A stretch of 35,901 bases of DNA from the NCBI RefSeq assembly GCF_015207985.1, contig NZ_JADEVV010000043.1:1-35901 (forward strand). The letters are read 5' to 3'. Positions 25,805-33,532 of the stretch are shown piece by piece. The notes beneath the pieces are model-generated. The model was not told where the DNA came from. It was given only the letters and a program-made list of their open reading frames with translations, and did not search any database. The translations under genes were made by a program, and so were the position numbers. Position 1 is the stretch's first letter. Each line of letters opens with the position of its first letter. This DNA is from Synechocystis salina LEGE 00031 (GTDB lineage: Bacteria; Cyanobacteriota; Cyanobacteriia; Cyanobacteriales; Microcystaceae).

Positions 25805-26570
25805 GTTCCAATTTTGCTTTGTCTCTTATTGATTTTACCTTTAAGGCCTCCCAGTAATTAAGATGATTTTCCCAAGTTTTTGGAATTTCATTCCAGATCC
25901 TACCATCTAATAAAGCCCCTCCTGATTTTGGAGTCCTACCTCCGACTTGTTTGAAAAAAAATGCTGTTCCCGATTCAAGGCATTGATCACGAATACTTCT
26001 AACCCAATCTGTTTTAATAGGACGGTAATTTTGACCTGACTCACCTCCGACGATCACCCAATTAATATTACTTAAATTTAGTTTTAATGATCCTAATAAC
26101 GGCTCGCAAGAAATAAACTTTACGTTGGCTGGACTATCTCGAAGAAAATCAATCCGATGAACATAATCCTGAGTTTCAACTGACACACCTAACCATAAAT
26201 TTTTAGGAAAATTCACAGATCTAGATATTTCATGAATCCGTTGATGCCGCTTTGTTAAAACTTGGTATATATGCCAAGGAGTTTTTTCAATTGTATAGAA
26301 AACTTTTTTGATAAATTGTGTTGGAACTTTTTCATGGAACAGATCACTCATTGAATTAACAAAAACTCGGCTTGGCTGCTTCCATCGGATAGGTTCTAAT
26401 AGACGAGAATTATGTAAGGTCAAATTAAATCCATCTGGAAAATTATCAGGAAATCGTTTTGTTATTGTTTCAGCATAACAATGAATACAACCCGGGCTAA
26501 TTTTATCACATCCAGTTGTAGGATTCCATGTTTTGTCAGTCCATTCAATGCCAGTGTTTGTACTCGACAT
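25794..26570 (-). CDS. DUF5131 (phage Gp37/Gp68-like) three-Cys-motif protein
   Basis: The 258-residue protein carries the family hallmark near the N-terminus: IEWTD.TWNP.TGC, then Cys21-x6-Cys28-x2-Cys31 (CDKISPGCIHCYAE). These three cysteines probably bind an Fe-S cluster in a radical-SAM-like arrangement. Other family segments are RVFVNSMSDLFHE, the Q-V-LTKR strand, WLGVSVE, FISCEPLLG, VIVGGESG and FFFKQVGG. Members occur in phages and bacterial mobile regions, commonly next to tcmP, and the reaction is unknown. The gene points toward tcmP and its stop overlaps the tcmP stop. The start is the ATG at 26570. AT-rich like its neighbours. Confidence 0.88.
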   Translation of the reverse strand: MSSTNTGIEWTDKTWNPTTGCDKISPGCIHCYAETITKRFPDNFPDGFNLTLHNSRLLEPIRWKQPSRVFVNSMSDLFHEKVPTQFIKKVFYTIEKTPWHIYQVLTKRHQRIHEISRSVNFPKNLWLGVSVETQDYVHRIDFLRDSPANVKFISCEPLLGSLKLNLSNINWVIVGGESGQNYRPIKTDWVRSIRDQCLESGTAFFFKQVGGRTPKSGGALLDGRIWNEIPKTWENHLNYWEALKVKSIRDKAKLELIA

Positions 26571-26814
26571 ACTTAAGCCTCAAACAAGATAAATCTTTTA
26601 AAATTCAAAAGACAACATTATTTTTTCCCTTATATTGTACGATCAGTTTATCGTTTTGTCGGCATTTTTTAAAAGATTATAATAAAAATGTAACTTAAAG
26701 TATGATTGAAAGCCTCGTAAGACGAAATTTTCTGAAACAACAGTCTAATATTTCCCTCCGTTTGTATTGCTTCTGTGGTTGGATATAATAATACAAAAGG
26801 AGTAATCATTTTTC
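26571..26814. promoter_or_regulatory. Divergent promoter region between the DUF5131 gene and the hicBA unit
   Basis: This AT-rich region separates two outward-reading units. A dyad ACGAT-N6-ATCGT lies at 26639-26654. Plus-strand TATAAT occurs at 26784-26789 with TTGTAT (26762-26767) as a possible -35. On the minus strand a TACAAT/TATAAG-like box lies about 65-70 bases upstream of the DUF5131 start. No larger gene is seen. Confidence 0.4.
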
Positions 26815-26967
26815 ATGTTTTTCAATAGCGAAAGTTATCTCTTCTATTCTCTCATCCCTTACAAAAAGGCTAATTTGAGTTTTATAGATGACGATCGTCT
26901 CTCAATTCAGACAAATAAGGTAAATTTACGTAGAATAAGAATCAAGCAAGTTTGTTTCATAAGTTAA
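26815..26967 (+). CDS. Possible small ORF upstream of hicB, 50 residues
   Basis: An ATG at 26815 opens a 50-codon frame ending with TAA at 26965-26967, three bases before the hicB ATG. It is preceded by a strong Shine-Dalgarno AAAAGGAG (26795-26802, spacing about 12) and TATAAT. hicB itself has no visible ribosome site. The product starts MFFNSESYLFYSL and is later basic. I recognise no family. It may be a real small protein, or only a leader that couples translation into hicB. A very short distance from the -10 box to the ribosome site is a weakness of the model. Confidence 0.4.
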   Translation: MFFNSESYLFYSLIPYKKANLSFIDDDRLSIQTNKVNLRRIRIKQVCFIS

Positions 26968-26970
26968 ATC

Positions 26971-27162
26971 ATGAAAATCACCTATACTTATTGGAAAGAA
27001 AACGATGGTACATTCTTGGGATATTTAAATGAATTCCCTGACCATTGGACCCAAGGAACTGATCTAGAAGACCTGATCGAAAATCTAGCTGATTTGTACA
27101 AAACATTTACAGAAAATGAAATACCAGGAATCAAACGGGTAGCAGAATTTGAACTTGTATGA
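26971..27162 (+). CDS. hicB: HicB-like antitoxin
   Basis: This 63-residue protein has the HicB partial RNase H-like fold pattern: a strand with YTYWKENDGTFLGYLNEFPD, then TQG.DLEDLIENL.DLY. It has no C-terminal DNA-binding extension, so it is the short HicB form. It precedes hicA with a 4-base ATGA overlap (27159-27162), which is typical of translationally coupled toxin-antitoxin pairs. The antitoxin should bind and mask HicA. Confidence 0.85.
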   Translation: MKITYTYWKENDGTFLGYLNEFPDHWTQGTDLEDLIENLADLYKTFTENEIPGIKRVAEFELV

Positions 27163-27341
27163 AAAGACGAGCATTAATAGTTCTTTTGGAACAGGCGGGC
27201 TGTGTCTTAATTCGGCATGGGTCAAAACACGATATTTACCACAATCCGAACAATGGCAAAACTGAACCTATTCCCAGACATCGAGAAATTAACGAACGTT
27301 TAGCTAAAAAAATTATCAAGAGCTTAACTCAAGATTATTAG
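27159..27341 (+). CDS. hicA: HicA-like mRNA interferase toxin
   Basis: This 60-residue protein has the double-stranded RNA-binding-like HicA fold. The N-terminal KRRALIVLLEQAGC is followed by the conserved HGSKHDIYHNP.NGK block, where His24 is the likely catalytic residue, and IPRHREINERLAKKIIKSL. HicA toxins cleave mRNA and are held inactive by HicB. The gene starts inside the hicB stop codon. It is the last gene before the right copy of the flanking repeat. Confidence 0.88.
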   Translation: MKRRALIVLLEQAGCVLIRHGSKHDIYHNPNNGKTEPIPRHREINERLAKKIIKSLTQDY

Positions 27342-27346
27342 GTGGT

Positions 27347-27452
27347 TGTTTGGCGATCGCCCGATGAACAATCCTTTGAAGCAGACGAAGCGGCAATTTT
27401 AACGGGGGTTGTCACCCTCAGCTACGCCGCCTGGTAATATTGGCAAAGCATT
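27347..27452 (+). pseudogene. Right repeat copy: decayed 3' fragment of the M20 amidohydrolase
   Basis: Core 27375-27452 aligns to 24310-24387 with five mismatches. A less exact match to the GGCGATCGCC region precedes it, with about 16 bases missing. Translated in frame it gives FEADEAAILTGVV.LSYAAW followed by TAA in place of the CAA (Gln) codon. There is no start or upstream part of the gene, so it is a fragment. It marks the right boundary of the accessory island. Confidence 0.85.
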
Positions 27453-27502
27453 TAAATTTAGTGGTTTAAAATACTTAACTAATCCCTAGGAATTAAAGGA
27501 CG

Positions 27503-27811
27503 ATGCTAGATATTAAACTTACTTTACAGCCAGATACGGAACAAAAATTAAAAATTATCCTCGATAGTGGCATTGACAATGAAAGATTTGCTCAAAATAT
27601 CATTGATTATCAAATCAAGGAACTGCAACGGGGAATTTTAAATTTGAAGCTAGACCTAGATGAGTTTGAGCGAAAATATCAAATGTCATCGGAGTTATTC
27701 TATGAACAATTTTCCCAAGGAATTTTGGACGATGAAACAGATTTTATGATTTGGTCAGGTCTAGTGGAGTTGCTGCGCCACAATCAATCACAACTCCGAG
27801 CACTACAATAA
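27503..27811 (+). CDS. Antitoxin-like protein of a TumE-type module
   Basis: The 102-residue acidic protein starts with a beta-alpha segment (MLDIKLTLQPDTEQKLK). A helical stretch ELQRGILNLKLDLDEFERKYQMSSELFYEQF follows (shown only by its key residues here: LDLDEFE, MSSELFY), then the acidic DDETDFMIWSGLVELL. This cyanobacterial family regularly precedes DUF6516 (TumE) genes, as here, so I call it the antitoxin partner. A good AAAGGA ribosome site lies just before the ATG. A truncated relative lies at 24413-24463 on the other side of the island. Confidence 0.75.
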   Translation: MLDIKLTLQPDTEQKLKIILDSGIDNERFAQNIIDYQIKELQRGILNLKLDLDEFERKYQMSSELFYEQFSQGILDDETDFMIWSGLVELLRHNQSQLRALQ

Positions 27812-28173
27812 TCCAGCGTTATTTTTCAGAAATTGAAAAGATTATCTCTGAATTTCCCAATATACGCTTCTATACCTTAACCCAGAAAGTTTATAACAAT
27901 TGTCAAGGTTGTATTAGTGGCTCTATAGTTTTTGACAATAACCACCGCCTTGATTTTGTCGAAGTAAAAAACACTGACTTAGAGCACAAAATTAAATATA
28001 GATACCACTACATGGACGACAGACAAGAAATTATTTTTCGCTATGATAACGCTCCGAACCATAATCATATTTTAACTTTTCCCCATCACAAGCATGAAAA
28101 TAATCAAATTAAACCAAGTAATGAGCCAAATCTAGATGAAATACTGCTGGAAATAACTCAGATACAACGATAG
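27751..28173 (+). CDS. TumE-like (DUF6516) toxin
   Basis: The protein carries the DUF6516 pattern. A helical start IIQRYFSEIEKII leads to strands with SG.IVFDN..RLDFVEV, then the signature YRYHYMDDRQE.IFRYDNAPNHNHILTFPHHKH. The C-terminus is helical (EPNLDEILLEI). TumE proteins are toxins of a two-gene module. The only start in frame is a TTG at 27751, which would overlap the antitoxin gene by 61 bases. The true start could be a rarer codon near 27808. Overlap and order support one transcript. Confidence 0.75.
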   Translation: MVRSSGVAAPQSITTPSTTIIQRYFSEIEKIISEFPNIRFYTLTQKVYNNCQGCISGSIVFDNNHRLDFVEVKNTDLEHKIKYRYHYMDDRQEIIFRYDNAPNHNHILTFPHHKHENNQIKPSNEPNLDEILLEITQIQR

Positions 28174-28270
28174 TTTACTCTAAGTTGTCCTAACTTTTAA
28201 AATATTACTTTGCTTGCCCAGTTTTTTCTTTAGTATTGTATGCTCATTTTAGAAGATCGCATTTTGTCCT

Positions 28271-29347
28271 ATGACCCATTCCCCTGAATCCAATCCGACT
28301 TTGAGCGCTGCTGAAGCCGCTGAACTGATCCGTTCCCTGTTGCATAAAGAGGGTACCTGGGTAGATTGGGGCAAAAAATGTCAGCAATTGCAGAAGTCCG
28401 GTTACGGTGCTGAAGAAATTTTTGAGCAGTCCGGTTTCCAAAAAGTGCAGCAAAATTTGGTCATTGTGGCTAGTCAAGTCTATGAAAGTCTGGTTAAGCA
28501 GGGCATAGATGAACCAGTCTTGGCCTATTTTCGTGGTCCCAAAAGCGATGTGCTTTACGAGCTCCGCATCCTCAACCATCAACAAAGGGCGATCGCCGCA
28601 GTAGAGGCCCAACAGAAAAACCTGGCCGCCGATGAAGCGAAGGAATTGGCCAAAGCGTTTCAGGAATTTGGTTACCTATCCCAACTGCCAGAAGGCTTTA
28701 CCGACCACCCCGGAGATGCCTTAGCCTATCAATGTTGGAAATTGGCCCGGCAAAAAAAGAACTTACCGGAAAGAACCCGTTTAATTGTCAAAGGATTGAA
28801 ATTCGCCCATTCTCCCAACGCCCGCCAGGCGATCGAAAAATTACTGACCGATTTAACTACCCAGCCCAGCCGGAAAGCGCCCCTGGTGCCCGTGTTTCGC
28901 CTCGAGGAAGACCAGGAAGCGGCCCGACTCATTCCAGTGGCAGGGACTTTTCCCCTCCAGCCCCAGATAGTGCAGGCAGTGCAACCCCTAGAGCAAGTGG
29001 AACCCTTTGGCTTAGTTAATTACCAAGGCAATGGAGCGGTGGTGCCGGTGCCCCAGTGGCAAGCGATTTTAACAGCGGTGGATCCGGTGGCTATTTTCTG
29101 CCAAGCAGGGGAAGTGTCAGAATCCTTAGCCCGTAAGGATGAACAGGTTTTAGTGGTGGTGGACCGCAGCCAAACAAACTGGAATGATGGCAGTTATTTT
29201 CTGTTCAGCCAGGGGGAAACGCTGGCAATTCAATGGTGTGAAACGGAGCCGGAAAAAGAAATTCTGGCCAAAGTGGTGTTGGTGCTACGGCCGAAGAAAA
29301 TTTTCGATGCCAATAACCTGCGGGAACCCTGGCAAATGGATGATTAG
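28271..29347 (+). CDS. raf1: RuBisCO accumulation/assembly factor Raf1
   Basis: The 358-residue protein matches cyanobacterial Raf1. It has an N-terminal alpha-helical domain (about 15-195) with LLHKEGTWVDWG..CQ.LQK.G....EIFE..GF and LAYFRGPKSDVLYELRIL. A flexible linker follows, then a C-terminal beta-rich dimerisation domain (about 215-350) ending in KIFDANNLREPW. Raf1 dimers clamp RbcL2 after chaperonin folding and promote assembly of the RbcL8 core. The gene stands alone here, with no rbc genes in the window. It resumes normal composition with HIP1 sites right after the accessory island. Confidence 0.95.
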   Translation: MTHSPESNPTLSAAEAAELIRSLLHKEGTWVDWGKKCQQLQKSGYGAEEIFEQSGFQKVQQNLVIVASQVYESLVKQGIDEPVLAYFRGPKSDVLYELRILNHQQRAIAAVEAQQKNLAADEAKELAKAFQEFGYLSQLPEGFTDHPGDALAYQCWKLARQKKNLPERTRLIVKGLKFAHSPNARQAIEKLLTDLTTQPSRKAPLVPVFRLEEDQEAARLIPVAGTFPLQPQIVQAVQPLEQVEPFGLVNYQGNGAVVPVPQWQAILTAVDPVAIFCQAGEVSESLARKDEQVLVVVDRSQTNWNDGSYFLFSQGETLAIQWCETEPEKEILAKVVLVLRPKKIFDANNLREPWQMDD

Positions 29348-29422
29348 GCCCGCAGTGCAGTTTCCCATCCCAGGGCAGAAAATCTTGCAGTAAGCTAAAG
29401 GAAAAAGTTTGAGTTGCTCCCC

Positions 29423-30691
29423 ATGCGTATCGACCTTTCCTTGCTGTTAAGTGACCAAAATTTGGATGCTGGGGCCCCCACCAGTCAGCGGCAGTTGCGG
29501 GTAGCAGTGGCGGCCAAAGCGGACGAGGCCGATCGCCGGTTGCCCCTAAATTTATGTTTGGTGTTGGACCACAGCGGTTCCATGGATGGCCAACCCCTGG
29601 AAACGGTCAAAAGTGCAGCCCTGGGATTAATTGATCGCCTGGGGGAGGATGACCGGCTGTCGGTTATTGCCTTCGACCATAAAGCGAAAATTATTATTGA
29701 AAACCAACAGGTGCGGAACGGAGCGGCGATCGCCAAGGGCATTGAAAGGTTGAAAGCGGAAGGGGGCACCGCCATTGATGAGGGGCTAAAACTAGGCATT
29801 CAGGAAGCGGCAAAAGGCAAGGAAGACCGGGTTTCCCACATTTTTTTGCTCACCGATGGGGAAAATGAACACGGGGATAATGACCGTTGTCTCAAACTAG
29901 GCACCGTCGCATCGGATTATAAATTAACAGTACATACCCTTGGTTTTGGCGACCACTGGAATCAGGACGTGTTGGAGGCGATCGCCTCTGCGGCCCAGGG
30001 CAGTTTGAGTTATATCGAAAATCCCAACGAAGCATTGCAGACTTTTAGTCAACTGTTCCAGCGCATGAGCAGTGTGGGGCTCACCAATGCCCAGCTTTTG
30101 CTGGAGTTAGAACCCCCAGCCCATCTCGCCACTGTTAAGCCTGTGGCCCAGGTATCCCCGGAAACCATGGATTTAACCGTGCAAACTCAGGGGCAAAACT
30201 ATGAGGTTCGTTTAGGGGATTTGATGACCGACCAGGAAAGGGTATTACTCCTCAACCTTTACCTAGACCAATTACCTCCGGGCAGTCACGTCATCGGCCA
30301 GGTGAAAATTCGCTACGATGACCCCGCTTCGGGCCAAACTAATTTGCTGTCCGAGCCTTTACCCTTGACCATTCAGGTGCAAACCCAATATCAACCAAGC
30401 ACCGATGCCCAGGTACAGGAATCCATTCTCAGCTTGGCCAAATATCGTCAGACCCAAATCGCTGAAACTAAGCTCAAAGCCGGCGATCGCCAAGGGGCGG
30501 CCACCATGCTCCAAACCGCCGCCAAAACCGCTCTGCAAATGGGGGACAAAAACGGGGCCACCGTCCTGCAAACCAATGCTACTAGGCTCCAATCCGGGCA
30601 AGATTTGTCCGAAGGTGATCGGAAAAAGACCCGCATGGTCAGCAAAACCACCCTCCAAGTACCATCCACGGAATCCCCACCATCGGCATAA
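29423..30691 (+). CDS. von Willebrand factor A-domain protein
   Basis: The protein has 422 residues from the ATG at 29423; a TTG at 29414 is less likely. The vWA domain (about 42-220) has a complete MIDAS site: DHSGSMDG (Asp49, Ser51, Ser53), the EGGTAI Thr loop and LLTDGENEHGD. A beta-sandwich-like region follows (about 225-340), then a C-terminal helical tail rich in Gln and Ala (about 345-422). No signal peptide or membrane helix is seen, so it should be cytoplasmic. It probably mediates metal-dependent protein contacts. It is between raf1 and the TPR-CHAT gene, all on one strand with short gaps. Confidence 0.88.
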   Translation: MRIDLSLLLSDQNLDAGAPTSQRQLRVAVAAKADEADRRLPLNLCLVLDHSGSMDGQPLETVKSAALGLIDRLGEDDRLSVIAFDHKAKIIIENQQVRNGAAIAKGIERLKAEGGTAIDEGLKLGIQEAAKGKEDRVSHIFLLTDGENEHGDNDRCLKLGTVASDYKLTVHTLGFGDHWNQDVLEAIASAAQGSLSYIENPNEALQTFSQLFQRMSSVGLTNAQLLLELEPPAHLATVKPVAQVSPETMDLTVQTQGQNYEVRLGDLMTDQERVLLLNLYLDQLPPGSHVIGQVKIRYDDPASGQTNLLSEPLPLTIQVQTQYQPSTDAQVQESILSLAKYRQTQIAETKLKAGDRQGAATMLQTAAKTALQMGDKNGATVLQTNATRLQSGQDLSEGDRKKTRMVSKTTLQVPSTESPPSA

Positions 30692-30722
30692 TGGTTTTCT
30701 CTGGGGCAATTAAACTCGGACT

Positions 30723-33491
30723 ATGGGCACAAAAACTGTTGGGTTCTGGCAAAGGTTGATCGCCATTAGTCTGCTGTGGAGCGGTCTATGGATGGGCCCC
30801 ACGGCCAGTCAAACCATTCCCAACAGCGATGCCCGCACTTTATACGAAGCCGGTTTAGAACAATTCAATCAAGAACAACTTCCTGCCGCCATTGAATTGT
30901 GGCAGAGGGCCCTGGCAATATTTGAACAGAATGGTGATCGCCGGGGCATGGGGGACTGTCTCTATGAATTAGGCTTTGCTTACTATTGGTTGGGGGAATA
31001 TGACCAAGCGATCAGTAATTACCAAAAAAGCTTACTGATCGCCGAAGAATTTGCCGATTTACAAAGACAGGGAACGCTATGGGGTTACCTTGCGGATGCC
31101 TATTTCTATGCTCCTGCCTACGCTGGACGCCAGGAATTGATCATCTCTGCGGGGGAAAAAAGTTTAACCCTAGCGGAAGCGAGCGGAGACTACCTCCGAC
31201 AGTGGTTTAGCCATCACCGTTTAGGGGAAGTACACAATGGTCTGGGAAATTATGCCCAAGCTCTGCACCATTACCAACGGGCTTTGGCCGTGGCAGAAAT
31301 TCTTGAAGATCCCTCGCTACAACGTTTAGCCCTTGCCAATGTGGGCTTAATCCATATCCGCCAAGAAAACTACCGAGCGGCATTGGAAATTTGGCAAAGG
31401 GAGTATGCTCTCCGTCAGCAGTTAGGGGAAACGGAAGGGGCCGCCGAAAGTCTGCAACTTTTGGGTTTTGCGGCCTACTGGCTCAATGATTATGGCCAAG
31501 CCATTCATTACTATCAAAAAAGCCTGGAATTAGCCCGGGCAAATCAACAGCGGAAAACGGAGCAGTTGTCCCTGGCCGGACTAGGGGATGCCTATTATTA
31601 CGTGGGGGACTATGCCCAGGCTCAACAATTTCACCGGGATAGTTTGGCCATTGCGGAGCAGTTAGAAGATTGGGAAGTGATGGCAACCCTCTACAACGCC
31701 TTGGGCACCGATTATTACAGCCTGGAACAGCCGCAAGAGGCGATCGCCTATTACGAAAAATCCTTAGATCTAGCCCAAAAGTTACAATCCCGGGGCAATA
31801 CCTTTGCCAATGCCCTATCGGGGTTGGGGCAGATTTATCTTGAACAAAATCAACCTTCCCAAGCCCTGGACTATTTTCACCAAAGCCTAGAAGTTTATCG
31901 GGCCATGGGTAATCGTTATAACGAAGGGGCCGCCCTCAGTAACATTGGCCATGTTTACCTCCAACAAAAACGCTATGACCAGGCGATCGTCAATTTTCAA
32001 CGACGTTTAGCCATTTCGGAGGAAATTGAGGAAATCCATGGCCAAGCCCAAGCCTTAGGGGAAATTGGTCTGACTTTAATATTGCAGAAGCAATATGCCG
32101 AGGCCGAAGCACCATTAAGGGCAAGTTTGGCCCTGTCGGAATCAATCCGGGAAAAGTTAAAGGAAGATCAACTCAAAGTTTCCTTTTTTGATACCCAAGC
32201 CTCTGTATATCGCCTATTGCAATTAGTCCTGATTAAGCAAAACCGAGTCGAAGGGGCCCTGGAAATTGCCGAACGGGGCCGGGCTCGGGCCTTTGCGGAA
32301 TTGTTAGCCCAGCAACTAGACCCCCAGGATCGGCGGATTAACCTAGAATCCCCCGACTTAGAAACCATACGGGCCACGGTCCAGCGGGAACAGACCACAG
32401 TGGTGCAGTATTCTCTGATTGATGAAGTTAATCAACTTTATATTTGGGTTATACAACCGGACGGAAAAATCCAATTTCGCCAAACAGATCTGGGGGATCT
32501 AGAGCAATTACCCCAGGTGGATATTGGCCAAACCGTCACCCTGGCCCAAAGGGCGATCGCCGGTCAACGACCCCAAGCACTATTGGCTAATCCAACCCCC
32601 CATAATCCCCTCTGGCAACTGGAGCAAATTTTGATCGAACCCATTGCGGATCTTCTTCCCCAAGATCCCAATCAAGCGGTCATTTTTATCCCCCAGGGCC
32701 CCCTCTTTTCCGTGCCCTTTCCCGCTTTGACCAATGGTAGGGGCGAAGCTTTAATAGACCGCCATATTCCCCGCACCATGCCTTCATTGCAGGTTTTGGC
32801 CCTCACCCAACAGCTAGAAACAAATCTTCCCCCTCAAGTTGATTCTCCGAACAGTAAAGGCCACAAGTCTGACCTCATTGTCGGTAATCCCATCCTGGCG
32901 GATAGCCTGCAACAATCCCCCTATGGTCTAGGAAATCTCCCCCACGCTGAAGCGGAAGCAGTGGCGATCGGGCAACTATTGCAAACCAAACCCTGGTTAG
33001 GGAAAGAGGCTACCCTGACTGCGATTATGCCCCAGGTGCCAGAGGCTAGAGTCATTCACCTTGCCACCCATGGATTACTGGACAATTTTCGCCAGGGGGG
33101 TCTGCCAGGGGCGATCGCCTTGACGCCGGAGGGAGACAATAACGGCTTATGGACCGCCAATGACATTGTGCAACTCGACATAAAAGCAAAATTGGTCGTG
33201 TTGAGCGCCTGTGATACAGGGCGGGGAAAAATTACTGGGGATGGGGTGTTAGGACTATCCCGGGCTTGGTTAACGGCGGGAGCTAAAAGCGTACTGGTTT
33301 CCCTCTGGTCTGTACCAGATGAACCCACGGCTCTGTTGATGACCAATTTTTACCAAAACCTAGCCCAGGGAGAAAATAGTGCCACTGCCCTTAGGGATGC
33401 CATGGTGACAGTCCGGCAAAAATATCCCCGACCAGTCAATTGGGCCGGCTTTACAGTAATGGGAGCCAGCGAAACCTTATCTGTGCCATAG
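30723..33491 (+). CDS. Exported TPR-CHAT protein (caspase-like peptidase domain)
   Basis: The 922-residue protein starts with a signal peptide-like segment (about 10-30, cleavage likely after TASQ). About a dozen TPR motifs follow (about 35-490) in the tandem Y..AI.YY.KSL.IA pattern of 40-residue TPR_12 type, then a helical link. A C-terminal CHAT domain (about 600-920) keeps the catalytic dyad: His783 in HLATHG and Cys830 in LSACDTGRG. CHAT domains are clan CD proteases related to caspases and separase. TPR-CHAT proteins are abundant in cyanobacteria and mostly uncharacterised. The signal sequence would place the protease in periplasm or lumen, unlike the cytoplasmic CRISPR-linked TPR-CHAT. 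Confidence 0.9.
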   Translation: MGTKTVGFWQRLIAISLLWSGLWMGPTASQTIPNSDARTLYEAGLEQFNQEQLPAAIELWQRALAIFEQNGDRRGMGDCLYELGFAYYWLGEYDQAISNYQKSLLIAEEFADLQRQGTLWGYLADAYFYAPAYAGRQELIISAGEKSLTLAEASGDYLRQWFSHHRLGEVHNGLGNYAQALHHYQRALAVAEILEDPSLQRLALANVGLIHIRQENYRAALEIWQREYALRQQLGETEGAAESLQLLGFAAYWLNDYGQAIHYYQKSLELARANQQRKTEQLSLAGLGDAYYYVGDYAQAQQFHRDSLAIAEQLEDWEVMATLYNALGTDYYSLEQPQEAIAYYEKSLDLAQKLQSRGNTFANALSGLGQIYLEQNQPSQALDYFHQSLEVYRAMGNRYNEGAALSNIGHVYLQQKRYDQAIVNFQRRLAISEEIEEIHGQAQALGEIGLTLILQKQYAEAEAPLRASLALSESIREKLKEDQLKVSFFDTQASVYRLLQLVLIKQNRVEGALEIAERGRARAFAELLAQQLDPQDRRINLESPDLETIRATVQREQTTVVQYSLIDEVNQLYIWVIQPDGKIQFRQTDLGDLEQLPQVDIGQTVTLAQRAIAGQRPQALLANPTPHNPLWQLEQILIEPIADLLPQDPNQAVIFIPQGPLFSVPFPALTNGRGEALIDRHIPRTMPSLQVLALTQQLETNLPPQVDSPNSKGHKSDLIVGNPILADSLQQSPYGLGNLPHAEAEAVAIGQLLQTKPWLGKEATLTAIMPQVPEARVIHLATHGLLDNFRQGGLPGAIALTPEGDNNGLWTANDIVQLDIKAKLVVLSACDTGRGKITGDGVLGLSRAWLTAGAKSVLVSLWSVPDEPTALLMTNFYQNLAQGENSATALRDAMVTVRQKYPRPVNWAGFTVMGASETLSVP

Positions 33492-33532
33492 CTAAGGCCG
33501 GGGTGGATCGCCTTTGATTAACTTGACCAACC

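Noticed and set aside
26702-26788. 28-codon frame starting at an ATG at 26702
   Set aside because: No Shine-Dalgarno sequence and it ends inside the TATAAT box; likely chance.
24397-27502. Insertion sequence or prophage explaining the island
   Set aside because: No transposase, integrase, terminal inverted repeats or phage structural genes are present; only the flanking direct repeat is seen.
30359-30713. Antisense frames over the end of the vWA gene
   Set aside because: Shadows of the vWA coding frame with biased composition and no start signals.
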